64,000 nucleotides of DNA from Kitasatospora sp. NBC_00374 (GCF_041434935.1 NZ_CP107964.1:3472001-3536000); one strand, 5' to 3'; positions 38,477 to 48,144 are shown, counted from the stretch's first letter. The notes: generated by a model from the sequence alone, not told the origin. A program made the numbers and translations.

Positions 38477-38968
38477 ATGTCGCTGGTGACCGCACTCATC
38501 TCCCGCCGCCGCCACCGCCTGCTCGGGCGGCCGGTCCAGGAACTGCTCGCGCTGTACGGGATGGAGGTCCCGGCCGCCGTCGAGATCGGTCCCGGACTGA
38601 CCGTCTTCCACCGGGGCTTCGGCACCGTCCTGCACCCGTACACCACGCTGGGCGCCGACGTGACGCTCTACAACGGCGTCACCATCGGCCGGGCCGACCC
38701 GTGGGTGCCGCAGGAGCAGAGCCCGATGCGGCGGGTGGTGCTGGAGGACGGGGTGGTGGTCTGCGCCGGCGCGAAGATCATCTGCAAGGAGGGCGTCCTC
38801 ACCGTCGGCGCCGGGACGATCGTCGGCGCCAACGCCGTCCTCACCCGCTCCACCGGCCCGAACGAGATCTGGGCGGGCGCCCCGGCCCGGTGCCTCGGAA
38901 TCCGGCGGTCGGCCGATCGGCCCCCGCGGGTCCCGGGCGCCGCGGACAGCCGATCGGCGACCTCCTGA
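38477..38968 (+). CDS. serine acetyltransferase-like hexapeptide protein
   Basis: 163 residues. Short left-handed beta-helix acetyltransferase of the CysE/CapG group: HRGFGTVLHPYTTLGADVTL, NGVTIG, VVVCAGAKIICKEGVLTVG and the end GAPARCLGIR. It lacks the long N-terminal domain of true serine acetyltransferases, so a sugar or polymer acceptor is at least as likely as serine. CACAAT (38464-38469) lies exactly 7 bases before ATG 38477, favouring that leaderless start over ATG 38468, which overlaps the box. Confidence 0.82.
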   Translation: MSLVTALISRRRHRLLGRPVQELLALYGMEVPAAVEIGPGLTVFHRGFGTVLHPYTTLGADVTLYNGVTIGRADPWVPQEQSPMRRVVLEDGVVVCAGAKIICKEGVLTVGAGTIVGANAVLTRSTGPNEIWAGAPARCLGIRRSADRPPRVPGAADSRSATS

Positions 38969-39008
38969 AGGGCCCTTCCGACGCGTGAAGGGCCTTTCCG
39001 GGTGCGCC

Positions 39009-39042
39009 GGAGCCCCTCGGCCGATGCCGGCCGAGGGGCTCC
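39009..39042. terminator. bidirectional hairpin terminator
   Basis: Perfect 15-bp inverted repeat GGAGCCCCTCGGCCG with the loop ATGC, between convergent genes. Confidence 0.88.
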
Positions 39043-39062
39043 CTGCTCCACCTGCGCCGGGC

Positions 39063-40220
39063 CTACGGGAGGTTGCGGGCCATCACGATGCGCTGGACCT
39101 GGTTGGTGCCCTCGTAGATCTGGGTGATCTTCGCGTCCCGCATCATCCGCTCCACCGGGTAGTCCCGGGTGTAGCCGTAACCACCCAGCAACTGCACCGC
39201 GTCCGTGGTCACCTCCATCGCCACATCCGACGCGAAACACTTCGCCGCCGCCCCGAAGAACGTCAGATCACCGTCCGTACGCTGCGACTTCGCCGCCGCC
39301 GCATACGTCAGCTGCCGCGCCGCCTCCAGCTTCATCGCCATGTCCGCCAGCATGAACTGCACACCCTGGAACTCCGCGATCGCCTTCCCGAACTGCTTGC
39401 GCTCCTTCACGTACCCCTTCGCGTAGTCCAACGCACCCTGCGCGATACCGATCGCCTGCGCCGCGATCGTCACCCGGGTGTGGTCCAGCGTCTTCATCGC
39501 CGTCGCGAAACCCGTACCCTCCGCACCGATCATCCGGTCCGCCGGAATCCGCACATTGTCGAAGTACACCTCACGCGTCGGCGACCCCTTGATCCCCAAC
39601 TTCTTCTCCGGCGCCCCGAACGACACCCCCGCATCGCCCTTCTCCACCACGAACGCCGAAATCCCCTTCGACCGCAACGACGGATCCGTCACCGCCATCA
39701 CCGTGTAGAACTCCGACACCCCGGCATTGGTGATCCACCGCTTCACACCGTTCAGCACCCAGAAGTCACCGTCCCGCACCGCCCGGGTCCTCATCCCCGC
39801 CGCGTCCGAACCCGCCTCCGGCTCCGACAGGCAGTACGAGAACATCCCCTCACCACGCGCCAACGCCCCCAGGTACTTCGCCTTCAGCTCCTCCGAGCCC
39901 GACAGCTGCACCGGCAGCGAACCCAGCTTGTTGACCGCCGGAATCAGCGACGACGAGGCACACACCCGCGCCACCTCCTCGATCACCAGCACCGTCGCCA
40001 GCGCGTCCGCCCCCGCACCGCCGTACTCCTCCGGCACATGCACCGCATGCAGGTCGCTGCCCTGCAACGCGTCCAGCGCCTCCTGCGGGAACCGCCCCTG
40101 CTCGTCCACCTCCGCCGCGAACGGAGCGATCTTCGCCTCCGCCAGCGAACGCACCGCCTCACGGAGCATCTCGTGCTCCTCGCTGAGCCGGAAGAGGTCG
40201 AAGTCCGAGCTGCCCGCCAT
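39063..40220 (-). CDS. acyl-CoA dehydrogenase
   Basis: 385 residues, the usual length. FAD enzyme that introduces the alpha,beta double bond in acyl-CoA. Seen: FSYCLSEPEAGSDAAGMRT (flavin loop), NGVKRWITNAG, LDHTRVTIAAQAIG, VQLLGGYGYTRDYPVERMMRDAK and the C-terminal catalytic region KITQIYEGTNQVQRIV with the Glu base. Start at 40220 has AAGGG upstream. Codon choice differs from the neighbours: many GCG, GGT, GAT, TTG and TGT codons where nearby genes use GCC, GGC, GAC and CTG, suggesting a different evolutionary history. A CTAC-N6-GTAG palindrome lies upstream. Confidence 0.95.
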   Translation of the reverse strand: MAGSSDFDLFRLSEEHEMLREAVRSLAEAKIAPFAAEVDEQGRFPQEALDALQGSDLHAVHVPEEYGGAGADALATVLVIEEVARVCASSSLIPAVNKLGSLPVQLSGSEELKAKYLGALARGEGMFSYCLSEPEAGSDAAGMRTRAVRDGDFWVLNGVKRWITNAGVSEFYTVMAVTDPSLRSKGISAFVVEKGDAGVSFGAPEKKLGIKGSPTREVYFDNVRIPADRMIGAEGTGFATAMKTLDHTRVTIAAQAIGIAQGALDYAKGYVKERKQFGKAIAEFQGVQFMLADMAMKLEAARQLTYAAAAKSQRTDGDLTFFGAAAKCFASDVAMEVTTDAVQLLGGYGYTRDYPVERMMRDAKITQIYEGTNQVQRIVMARNLP

Positions 40221-40243
40221 GTGCCACACCCTTCGCGCGTTAA

Positions 40244-40257
40244 CTACCGTTCAGTAG
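40244..40257 (-). promoter_or_regulatory. candidate operator of the acyl-CoA dehydrogenase gene
   Basis: CTAC-CGTTCA-GTAG, 24 bases upstream of the start and overlapping a possible -10 (TAGTTA on the minus strand). Resembles TetR-type operators of acyl-CoA genes; regulator not in the window. Confidence 0.4.
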
Positions 40258-40329
40258 GGCCATCCTAGGCTCGCCCCCCGCGCACCGGCAGGTGACATGC
40301 ACGACACGGGCCGGCGCCCGGCGGACGGC

Positions 40330-41487
40330 TCAGCGGACGCTCTCGCCCAGGGTGTCGCTGGTCGTCCGGTGCTGCGCGAAGTATTCGTCCATCCGGTCGT
40401 TGCGGACGGCCTCCCAGAGGGTCGCGGAGGCGGCCGTGTCGAGCTTGACGACGTCCTGGCCGCCGATGCTGTCGAAGCCGCCGAAGGGCGCGTTCATGAA
40501 GCGGACGTCGTCCGGCCGCACGCCGCGCAGGCTCCAGCCGAGGTCGTAGAGGTCGGTGTTGCTGAGCCGGTCGTCGACGCTCACCACGTCGCCGACGGCC
40601 TGGAGCAGACCGGTGAGGCGGCCGGGGTTGCCCAGGGTGCCGGCGTTCATGGTCTGGATCATGAGGGCGCGCAGGAAGTTCTGCTGGCGCTTGGTGCGGT
40701 CGAGGTCGCCGTTGGGCAGGCCGTGCCGCTCGCGGACGTACAGCAGGGCCTCGTCGCCGCTCATGTGGTGGGTGCCCTTGAGCCACTCGCGGGCGTCGCC
40801 CTTGGCCTCGATGGTCTGCGGGATGGTGATGTCGACGCCGCCGACGGCGTCGGTGAGCTTCTTGAAGCCGTTCCAGTCGATCACCGCGACATGGTCGATC
40901 CGGATGCCGGTGAGCTTCTGCACCGTGTCGACCATCAGCGGCGGGCCGCCCCAGGAGTACGCCGCGTTGATCTTCGCCATGCCGTGGCCGGGCACCGGCA
41001 CCCAGGTGTCCCGGGCGATCGAGACCAGCGAGACGCTCCTGCGGTCCGCCGACAGGTGCATCAGCATCATCGTGTCGCTGCGGCTCGCGCCCTCCTTCCA
41101 GGCCGGCGCCTTGGCCTGGCCGCCGGTGGTGGCCACGTCGGAGCGGGCGTCCAGGCCGACCAGCAGGAAGGTCAGGCCAGCGCCCGGCACGGGCTTGGGC
41201 TGGGCGGACTCCGGGACGCTCGGGAAGGCGCCGGGGATCCGTTCCACGGAGGACGCGTAGTGCTCGGCCGTCCAGTAGATGCCGCCGATGCCGCCGCCGA
41301 TCAGCACCAGCAGGGTGGCCAGGGTCCAGATCAGCACCCGCCTGGTCCGGCGGCGGCGCCTGCCACGGCCCGCCGCGGCCTCCTCGGTCCCGCCCTCGGG
41401 CAGGCCGTCGGCCTCGTCCCGCTCGTCGAACAGACTGAGCGAGTCGGGTCGCCCGCCCGCCCCGTCCTCGTACTCCCGCGCGTTCAT
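40330..41487 (-). CDS. LCP family protein 6
   Basis: 385 residues. Acidic N terminus, RRRRRR stretch, membrane helix about 49-70, LCP domain about 100-350 (TFLLVGLDARSD, RSDTMMLMHL, IRIDHVAVIDW, YVRERHGLPNG). The usual SIPRD reads SIARD (VSIARDTWVPVPG). No LytR_C domain, no terminal cysteine. CAGAAT (41494-41499) lies 6 bases before ATG 41487 and no ribosome site is seen, so probably leaderless. Divergent from the nucleotide-sugar dehydrogenase gene. Confidence 0.92.
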   Translation of the reverse strand: MNAREYEDGAGGRPDSLSLFDERDEADGLPEGGTEEAAAGRGRRRRRTRRVLIWTLATLLVLIGGGIGGIYWTAEHYASSVERIPGAFPSVPESAQPKPVPGAGLTFLLVGLDARSDVATTGGQAKAPAWKEGASRSDTMMLMHLSADRRSVSLVSIARDTWVPVPGHGMAKINAAYSWGGPPLMVDTVQKLTGIRIDHVAVIDWNGFKKLTDAVGGVDITIPQTIEAKGDAREWLKGTHHMSGDEALLYVRERHGLPNGDLDRTKRQQNFLRALMIQTMNAGTLGNPGRLTGLLQAVGDVVSVDDRLSNTDLYDLGWSLRGVRPDDVRFMNAPFGGFDSIGGQDVVKLDTAASATLWEAVRNDRMDEYFAQHRTTSDTLGESVR

Positions 41488-41701
41488 GCGCGCATTCTGT
41501 CGCTCCGGCCGGACGTGCGGGATTGAAACGGAAGTTCCCACGGCGACCGATACGCACCGGTGTTCACTCCGTTACCCACCGCTGTCGCAACCGCTTCGGG
41601 GGACCGGCCCACGGCCCGGCGTCCGGCGGATACCATCGGTGCCTGCGGCCCCGGGCACCCGACCCGGCACGGCCAGAGTCCCGACCACAAAGGGGAAGCA
41701 C

Positions 41702-43045
41702 GTGGCCCTCCGTCTCACGGTGATCGGTACCGGCTACCTCGGTGCAACGCACGCCGCCTGCATGGCCGAGCTGGGCTTCGAGGTGCTCGGGCTGGACATC
41801 GACCCGGAGAAGGTGGCGGCCCTCAAGGCCGGCCGGGTGCCGATGTACGAACCCGGGCTGGCCGAGCTGCTGGTGAAGCACGTGCCCGGGCACGAGGGAT
41901 CGACCGGACGCCTGCGGTTCACCGACTCGCCCCGGGAGGTCGCCGAGTTCGGCGACGTGCACTTCATCTGCGTCAACACCCCGCAGAAGAAGGGCGAGTT
42001 CGCGGCCGACATGTCGTACGTCGACTCGGCGCTGGACTCGATCGCCCCGTACCTGACCCGGCCGACCCTGGTGGTCGGCAAGTCCACCGTGCCGGTCGGC
42101 AGCGCCAACCGGCTGGCCGAGCGGCTGGCCGCGCTGGCCCCGGCCGGTGAGGCCGCCGAGCTGGCGTGGAACCCGGAGTTCCTGCGCGAGGGCTACGCCG
42201 TCGGCGACACCCTGCACCCGGACCGGCTGGTGGTCGGGGTCCGCAGCGAGCGGGCCGAGCAGCTGCTGCGCGAGGTGTACGCGACGCCGATCGCCGAGGG
42301 CGTGCCCTTCGTGGTGACCGACTTCCCGACCGCCGAGCTGGTCAAGGCGGCCGCGAACTCGTTCCTGGCCACCAAGATCTCTTTCATCAACGCGATGGCC
42401 GAGGTCTGCGAGAGCGCCGGCGCGGACGTGGTCCAGCTCAGCCAGGCGCTGGCGCACGACGAGCGGATCGGCGGCAAGTTCCTCAACGCCGGCCTGGGCT
42501 TCGGCGGCGGCTGCCTGCCCAAGGACATCCGGGCCTTCATGGCCCGCGCCGGAGAGCTGGGCGCCGACCAGGCGCTGACCTTCCTGCGCGAGGTCGACTC
42601 GATCAACATGCGGCGCCGCTCCCGGATGGTGGAGCTGGCCCGCGAGCAGTGCGGCGGCGGCTTCCTGGGCCGCCGGGTGGCGGTCCTGGGCGCGGCCTTC
42701 AAGCCGAACTCGGACGACATCCGGGACTCCCCCGCGCTCAACGTGGCCGGCCAGATCCAGTTGCAGGGCGCCCAGGTCACGGTCTACGACCCGAAGGCGA
42801 TGGACAACGCCCGCAAGATGTTCCCCAGCCTGGCGTACGCGGCGACGCCGCTGGAGGCCGCGGAGGGGGCGCACGTGGTGCTGCACCTGACCGAGTGGCA
42901 GGAGTTCCGCGAGCTGGACCCGGAGGTGCTCGGCAAGGTGGTCGCCGAGCGCCGGATACTGGACGGCCGCAACATCCTGGACGTGCCGCGCTGGCGGGCC
43001 GCCGGGTGGACCTACCGGGCGATGGGCCGCCCCGGCGCGGAGTAG
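41702..43045 (+). CDS. UDP-glucose 6-dehydrogenase (UDP-glucose/GDP-mannose dehydrogenase family)
   Basis: 447 residues. NAD-dependent four-electron oxidation of a nucleotide sugar to its uronic acid. Rossmann loop VIGTGYLGATHA, the motif CVNTPQ, the substrate loop WNPEFLREG, and catalytic Cys271 in GFGGGCLPKD. GTG 41702 has AAGGGGAA 7 bases upstream. UDP-glucuronate could feed the envelope polymers made by the surrounding genes. UDP-glucose is the most likely substrate, but related enzymes act on other sugars. Confidence 0.93.
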   Translation: MALRLTVIGTGYLGATHAACMAELGFEVLGLDIDPEKVAALKAGRVPMYEPGLAELLVKHVPGHEGSTGRLRFTDSPREVAEFGDVHFICVNTPQKKGEFAADMSYVDSALDSIAPYLTRPTLVVGKSTVPVGSANRLAERLAALAPAGEAAELAWNPEFLREGYAVGDTLHPDRLVVGVRSERAEQLLREVYATPIAEGVPFVVTDFPTAELVKAAANSFLATKISFINAMAEVCESAGADVVQLSQALAHDERIGGKFLNAGLGFGGGCLPKDIRAFMARAGELGADQALTFLREVDSINMRRRSRMVELAREQCGGGFLGRRVAVLGAAFKPNSDDIRDSPALNVAGQIQLQGAQVTVYDPKAMDNARKMFPSLAYAATPLEAAEGAHVVLHLTEWQEFRELDPEVLGKVVAERRILDGRNILDVPRWRAAGWTYRAMGRPGAE

Positions 43046-43139
43046 GCGCCCGGGGTCGGCGCCGCGGTAGGCGCCCGGGTCCCCGTACGGCGCGCCCGGC
43101 AGCGGAATGCCCGGCCGTCGCAGACCGTTGGAGTGCGTC

Positions 43140-43547
43140 ATGAGCTACGGAGACCGGGAGACGGTTCGCAGGATCCTTCTGGACGCGGGCGACACCTGGG
43201 CGGTGGTCGGCCTGTCCACCAACACCCGCCGGGCCGCGTACGGCGTGGCGCAGGTGCTGCAGCGTGCCGGCAAGCGGGTGGTGCCGGTGCACCCCAAGGC
43301 CGAGACGGTGCTGGGCGAGCAGGGGTACGCCACCCTCGCCGACATCCCCTTCGACGTCGACGTGGTGGACGTGTTCGTGAACAGTCACCTGGCCGGCGAG
43401 GTCGCCGACCAGGCGGTGGCGGCGGGCGCCAAGGCGGTCTGGTTCCAGCTGGACGTGGTCGACCAGGCCGCCTACGAGCGCACCACCGGCGCCGGGCTGG
43501 ACATGGTCATGGACCGCTGCCCGGCGATCGAGCTGCCACTGCTCTAG
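43140..43547 (+). CDS. CoA-binding domain protein (YccU-like)
   Basis: 135 residues. Single Rossmann-type CoA-binding domain: WAVVGLSTNTRRAAYGVAQ, VVPVHPK, VVDVFVNS and the conserved cysteine motif MDRCPAIE near the end. Role unknown; the family resembles the CoA site of succinyl-CoA synthetase. The stop shares the palindrome CTAG with the stop of the convergent MerR gene. Confidence 0.88.
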   Translation: MSYGDRETVRRILLDAGDTWAVVGLSTNTRRAAYGVAQVLQRAGKRVVPVHPKAETVLGEQGYATLADIPFDVDVVDVFVNSHLAGEVADQAVAAGAKAVWFQLDVVDQAAYERTTGAGLDMVMDRCPAIELPLL

Positions 43548-44398
43548 GCACCGCGCGAGGCCTCCGGGGCGGGCGGGACGGCGAGCGGGACGGCGATGTC
43601 GCAGACCGGGTCGCCCCCGCCGGCCCCGGCCCAGTCCGCGAAGTAGACCTCGCGGGGCTCACCGGCCACCTCGCGGCCCTGCCGCCTGGCCCACTGGAAG
43701 ACGGCGTCGTAGGCCGCGAGGATCTGCGGATAGACCACCTGCGCCTTGGTGATGGTGGCGTAGGCCTCGTGGTGGGCGGGCTCGACCCGGCACGGGTGGG
43801 TGATCTCGGCGGACCGGTCCCGGTCGACCGGGACGCAGAGCTCCACCGGCCCGTCGCTGTCCTCGTTGACCTCGCCGTGGTAGACGACGAAGGGGGCGCC
43901 GAACACCCCGCCGTAGGCCTCGGCGGCCCCGAACAGGCGGTCGCACGCCGCCGGGATCCAGGTCGGCAGGTCCTCCGGCCCGGCGTGCCGCTGCTCGGTG
44001 AGCACCAGCTGCTCCGGCACCTCGCGCTGCTGAATGTCGAACATGTCCAGACTCCCTTCGCCACCTGACAGTTGGATGCGGAGGTAGGCCGCCAGCTCGC
44101 GCTGGGCGGCGATCCGGTGTTCGACCGCGGCCCAGTACTCGGCCACCAGCCGGGCGCCTTCCGCGCCCGGTGCGGCCAGTACCTCGGCGACCACGGCCAG
44201 CGGCATGTCCAGCCCGCGCATCAGCCTGATCCGGCGGGCGTCGACCAGCCGGCTCTCGCGGTAGTAGCGGTAGCCGGTGTCCGGGTCCACCCGGTCGGGC
44301 CGCAGCACGCCCTGGCCGTCGTACAGCCGCAGGGCCTTCTGCGACAGCCGGGACCGGCGCGCGAAGGCGCCGATGCCGAGCAGTGCGTCCTCCTCCAT
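43544..44398 (-). CDS. MerR family transcriptional regulator with effector-binding domain
   Basis: 284 residues. N-terminal MerR winged helix (LGIGAFARRSRLSQKALRLYDGQGVL, then YRYYRESRLVDARRIRLM), coiled linker about 75-110, and a C-terminal GyrI-like small-molecule-binding domain (about 125-275). This group responds to drugs or other hydrophobic ligands. Start uncertain: ATG 44398 used; GTG 44407 would add three residues. Confidence 0.88.
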   Translation of the reverse strand: MEEDALLGIGAFARRSRLSQKALRLYDGQGVLRPDRVDPDTGYRYYRESRLVDARRIRLMRGLDMPLAVVAEVLAAPGAEGARLVAEYWAAVEHRIAAQRELAAYLRIQLSGGEGSLDMFDIQQREVPEQLVLTEQRHAGPEDLPTWIPAACDRLFGAAEAYGGVFGAPFVVYHGEVNEDSDGPVELCVPVDRDRSAEITHPCRVEPAHHEAYATITKAQVVYPQILAAYDAVFQWARRQGREVAGEPREVYFADWAGAGGGDPVCDIAVPLAVPPAPEASRGA

Positions 44399-44432
44399 GT
44401 CCTCCACCGTCCTGTCTGCCCCAGGGGGAAGG

Positions 44433-45632
44433 TCAACCGCGGCCGTCGAGCTGTTCGAGGGTGGCCCGGGAGGGGCCGCGGGAGGTGCCCCGGAGGTCGG
44501 TGGCCACGTCCTCGGCCCGGCGCAGCACCCGGACGGCGTTGTGCCAGGTGAGCTTGGACAGGTCGGTCTCGGACCAGCCGCGACCGAGCAGCTCGGCGAT
44601 CAGGTTGGGGTAGCCCGCGACGTCCTCCAGCCCCTCCGGCAGGAAGGCGGTGCCGTCGAAGTCGCCGCCGATCCCGAGGTGGTCGATCCCGGCCACCTCC
44701 CGCATGTGGTCCAGGTGGTCGGCCACGACGGCGACGGTGGCGACCGGCTGCGGGTGGGCGGCCTCGTACGCGCGCTGGACCTCCATCGCCTCCGGCGTGG
44801 TCTCCAGCGGGTGCAGGCCGTGCGCGCGCATGTTGTCGTCCGCGGCGGCGGTCCACTCGATGGCGGCGGGCAGGACGAACTTCGGCACGAAGGTGGCCAT
44901 CGCCAGGCCGCCGTTGGCGGGCAGCTGGGCCAGGACGTCGTCCGGGATGTTGCGCGGGTGGTCGCAGACGGCGCGCGAGGAGGAGTGCGAGAAGATCACC
45001 GGCGCCTCGGAGACCCGGAGTGCGGCCCGCATGGTGTCGGCCGAGACGTGCGAGAGGTCGACCAGCATGCCGAGCCGGTTCATCTCCCGGACGACCTCCT
45101 CGCCGAAGGCGGTCAGCCCGCCCGCGGCCGGGACGTCGGTGGCGGAGTCCGCCCACGGCACGTTGTCGTTGTGGGTGAGCGTCATGTACCGCACGCCCAG
45201 CTCGTACATCATCCGCAGGGTGCCCAGCGAGCAGTTGATGGAGTGCCCGCCCTCGGCGCCGATCAGCGAGGCGATCCGGCCCCGGCGCCGGGCGGTCTCC
45301 ATGTCGTCGGCGGTGAGGGCCAGTTGAAGGGCCGCCGGGTAGCGCCCGACCATCGTCCGGACGAAGTCGATCTGTTCGAGGGTCGCGCTGACCGCCTGGT
45401 CGCCGGCGTAGTCGGAGCGCACGAACACCGACCAGAACTGCGCACCGACCCCGCCCGAGCGGAGCCGGGCGAAGTCGGTGTGCAGCCGGCCGGTCTGGTC
45501 GGCCGTCAGGTCGACGGCGTCCAGGTCGTAACCCGCCTGGGCGCGCATCGCCCAGGGGAGGTCGTTGTGGCCGTCCACCACGGGGGTGTCGCGGAGGACG
45601 GCACGGGCGCGATCGAGCAGTTCAGGAGTCAT
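44433..45632 (-). CDS. membrane dipeptidase (peptidase family M19)
   Basis: 399 residues. Zinc dipeptidase of the renal-dipeptidase type: [12 protein letters not shown] (metal ligands), [57 protein letters not shown] and [15 protein letters not shown]. No signal peptide is visible, so probably cytosolic. Upstream of the MerR gene on the same strand. Confidence 0.93.
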   Translation of the reverse strand: MTPELLDRARAVLRDTPVVDGHNDLPWAMRAQAGYDLDAVDLTADQTGRLHTDFARLRSGGVGAQFWSVFVRSDYAGDQAVSATLEQIDFVRTMVGRYPAALQLALTADDMETARRRGRIASLIGAEGGHSINCSLGTLRMMYELGVRYMTLTHNDNVPWADSATDVPAAGGLTAFGEEVVREMNRLGMLVDLSHVSADTMRAALRVSEAPVIFSHSSSRAVCDHPRNIPDDVLAQLPANGGLAMATFVPKFVLPAAIEWTAAADDNMRAHGLHPLETTPEAMEVQRAYEAAHPQPVATVAVVADHLDHMREVAGIDHLGIGGDFDGTAFLPEGLEDVAGYPNLIAELLGRGWSETDLSKLTWHNAVRVLRRAEDVATDLRGTSRGPSRATLEQLDGRG

Positions 45633-45667
45633 CCCCCTGTTCTACCGCGTGCGATCCGCCGCGAGAT

Positions 45668-46201
45668 CTACTTGCCGAAGCCGAAGGACGAGGAGCCGGC
45701 GACCTTGGCGCGCAGTTTCTTGCCCTTCTCGGTGGCCTGGTTGTTCAGCTCGCTCTGGAACTCGACCATCTTCTCGGCCAGTTCGGGGTCGAACGCGGCG
45801 AGCATCCGGACCGCCAGCAGGCCGGCGTTGCGCGCGCCGGCGACCGAGACGGTGGCCACCGGCACGCCGGCCGGCATCTGGACGATCGACAGCAGGCTGT
45901 CCATGCCGTCCAGGTAGCGCAGCGGCACCGGCACGCCGATCACCGGCAGCGGGGTGACGGAGGCCAGCATGCCCGGCAGGTGGGCGGCGCCGCCGGCGCC
46001 CGCGATGATCGCCTTCAGGCCTCGCCCGTGCGCCTGCTCGCCGTAGGCCACCATCTCGCGCGGCATCCGGTGCGCCGAGACCACATCGACCTCGTACGGG
46101 ACCTCGAACTCGTCGAGTGCCTGGGCCGCGGCCTCCATCACGGGCCAGTCGGAGTCCGAGCCCATGACGATGCCGACGACGGGACCAGTGGGGTTGGTCA
46201 T
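45668..46201 (-). CDS. purE: 5-(carboxyamino)imidazole ribonucleotide mutase
   Basis: 177 residues. Converts N5-CAIR to CAIR in purine synthesis. [27 protein letters not shown] and [15 protein letters not shown] are the class I PurE motifs. Its ATG overlaps the purK stop (ATGA), so the two enzymes, which act in sequence, are translationally coupled. Confidence 0.97.
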   Translation of the reverse strand: MTNPTGPVVGIVMGSDSDWPVMEAAAQALDEFEVPYEVDVVSAHRMPREMVAYGEQAHGRGLKAIIAGAGGAAHLPGMLASVTPLPVIGVPVPLRYLDGMDSLLSIVQMPAGVPVATVSVAGARNAGLLAVRMLAAFDPELAEKMVEFQSELNNQATEKGKKLRAKVAGSSSFGFGK

Positions 46202-47355
46202 TCGGTGATCGTTCCTCGCAGGTAGGCGGCCGCATGGCGGGCGCGCTCGCGGATGTCGTCGAGGTCGTCCCCGAAGACGTTGACGTGGCCGACCTTGCGG
46301 CCGGGCTTGACGTCCTTCCCGTACATGTGGATCTTCAGGCCCGGGTCGCGGGCCATGCAGTGCAGGAAGGCGCGGTACATGTCGGGGTAGTCCCCGCCGA
46401 GGACGTTGACCATGACCGTCCACCGGGCGCGCGGGCGCGGGTCGCCCAGCGGCAGGTCGAGCACGGCCCGCAGGTGGTTCTCGAACTGCGAGGTGACGGC
46501 GCCGTCCTGGGTCCAGTGGCCCGAGTTGTGCGGGCGCATGGCCAGCTCGTTGACCAGGATCCGGCCGTCGCGGGTCTGGAAGAGCTCGACCGCGAGGTGG
46601 CCGGTGATGTCCAGGTCGCCCGCGATCCGCAGGGCCAGGGCCTGGGCCTCGCCGGCCAGGGCCGGGTCCAGGTCGGGGGCCGGGGCGGTGACCTCGGCGC
46701 AGACGCCGTTCTCCTGGACGCTCTCCACCACGGGGTAGGCCACGGCCTGGCCACTGGGCGAGCGGACCACGTTGGCGGCCAGTTCACGCAGGAAGTCGAC
46801 CTTCTCCTCGGCCAGCACGGGCACCCCGGCGAGGAACGGCGCGGCGGCCTCGGACTCGTCGTCGACGACCCAGACGCCCTTGCCGTCGTAGCCGCCGCGG
46901 ACGGTCTTCAGGACCACCGGGTAGCCGGCGCCCTCCTGGGCGAAGGCGGTGACGTCGGCCGGGTCGGCGACCAGCCGGTGGCGCGGGCAGGGCACCCCGA
47001 TGGAGTCCAGCTTCGCCCGCATCACGCCCTTGTCCTGGGCGTTCACCAGCGCCTCGGGGCCGGGGCGGACGGCGATGCCGTCCGCCTGGAGGGCCCGCAG
47101 GTGCTCGGTGGGCACGTGCTCGTGGTCGAAGGTGATCACGTCGCAGCCCGCCGCGAACCGGCGCAGCGTGTCGAGGTCGCGGTAGTCACCGAGCACCACG
47201 TCGGAGACCACCTGTGCGGCGGAGTCCTGGGGGGTGTCGGCGAGGAGCTTGAACCGGACGCCGAGCGGGATACCCGCCTGGTGCGCCATCCGGGCCAGCT
47301 GGCCGCCGCCGATCATGCCGACCACTGGAAAATTCACATTGCCCGCGAGAGTCAC
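46198..47355 (-). CDS. purK: 5-(carboxyamino)imidazole ribonucleotide synthase
   Basis: 385 residues. ATP-grasp enzyme making N5-CAIR from AIR, bicarbonate and [23 protein letters not shown] at the N terminus, [17 protein letters not shown] (ATP lid), [14 protein letters not shown] and [16 protein letters not shown] are conserved. GTG 47355 lies 7 bases after TATCCT (47363-47368), so the purKE mRNA is probably leaderless. Longer in-frame extensions upstream are spurious. Confidence 0.96.
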   Translation of the reverse strand: MTLAGNVNFPVVGMIGGGQLARMAHQAGIPLGVRFKLLADTPQDSAAQVVSDVVLGDYRDLDTLRRFAAGCDVITFDHEHVPTEHLRALQADGIAVRPGPEALVNAQDKGVMRAKLDSIGVPCPRHRLVADPADVTAFAQEGAGYPVVLKTVRGGYDGKGVWVVDDESEAAAPFLAGVPVLAEEKVDFLRELAANVVRSPSGQAVAYPVVESVQENGVCAEVTAPAPDLDPALAGEAQALALRIAGDLDITGHLAVELFQTRDGRILVNELAMRPHNSGHWTQDGAVTSQFENHLRAVLDLPLGDPRPRARWTVMVNVLGGDYPDMYRAFLHCMARDPGLKIHMYGKDVKPGRKVGHVNVFGDDLDDIRERARHAAAYLRGTITE

Positions 47356-47362
47356 GCCGCCC

Positions 47363-47368
47363 AGGATA
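47363..47368 (-). promoter_or_regulatory. purKE -10 box
   Basis: TATCCT, minus strand, 7 bases before the GTG start; no clear -35. Confidence 0.5.
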
Positions 47369-47574
47369 TCCGGGCCGGTCGGGGCGGGTGCACAGCCGGG
47401 CGTCGGCCGGGCGGGGGCCACCGGGGTGGGGACGGCCCCGTGTGGAGCGAGTAGCCTGGATGGCCGGACCCCGAGAAGCACAATCCGATCATGTGTGTAT
47501 ACGAGGGGACCGCTCGCGCCGAACCGGCGTGAGCACGGCACCCCTCGCACGCGAGCACATGGAGACAGCCGGGT

Positions 47575-48108
47575 ATGACGATCACCACCGCGCCCAAGCC
47601 ATCCCTGGTGCAGCGCCTGCACGGGATCTCGGGCGAGATGATCAAGTTCGGCGTCGTCGGCCTGAGCGGCGTCGCCGTCAACTTCGCCGTCTTCTGGATC
47701 TGCATCAACGGCCTCGGCCTGGCCTCGCTGCGCTCCAACATCGCCGCCACCCTGGTCGCCATCGCGACCAACTACCTCGGCTACCGCTACTGGCTCTACC
47801 GCGACCGCGACGCGGCCTCGCGCAAGCGCGAGATCACGCTCTTCCTGCTGTTCAGCGGCGCCGGCATGCTGATCGAGACCGGGATCCTCGGCTTCTCCGT
47901 CTACGCCCTCGGCCTCACCACGCACCTGGAGCAGCTCGCCGCGAAGGTCGTCGGCCTCGGCGCCGGCACGGTCTTCCGCTTCTTCTCGTACCGCACCTGG
48001 GTCTTCAAGGCCCTCCCTGAGCTCACCGAGCCCGAACCGGCCGTGGTCACCGAGGCCGAGCGGCTGCTCAGCGCCGAGCAGCCGGCGTACGTCGAGCAGA
48101 ACTCCTGA
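47575..48108 (+). CDS. GtrA family membrane protein
   Basis: 177 residues with four membrane helices (about 22-42, 50-68, 86-110, 120-138) and the GtrA signatures FGVVGLSGVAVNF, ATNYLGYRYWLYR and FRFFSYRTWVF. GtrA-like proteins help move undecaprenyl-linked sugars or partner glycosyltransferases. Ribosome site GGAG 11 bases before ATG. A GTGTATACGAG element lies 80 bases upstream, shared with the LCP 3 upstream region. Divergent from purK. Confidence 0.9.
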   Translation: MTITTAPKPSLVQRLHGISGEMIKFGVVGLSGVAVNFAVFWICINGLGLASLRSNIAATLVAIATNYLGYRYWLYRDRDAASRKREITLFLLFSGAGMLIETGILGFSVYALGLTTHLEQLAAKVVGLGAGTVFRFFSYRTWVFKALPELTEPEPAVVTEAERLLSAEQPAYVEQNS

Positions 48109-48144
48109 CAGCCGGTCAACCCCGAGCCCGCACGTCACCCACCC

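Noticed and set aside
47388..48020. Alternative plus-strand ORF overlapping gtrA
   Set aside because: Arg/His/Pro-rich frame-shifted reading of gtrA with no motif.
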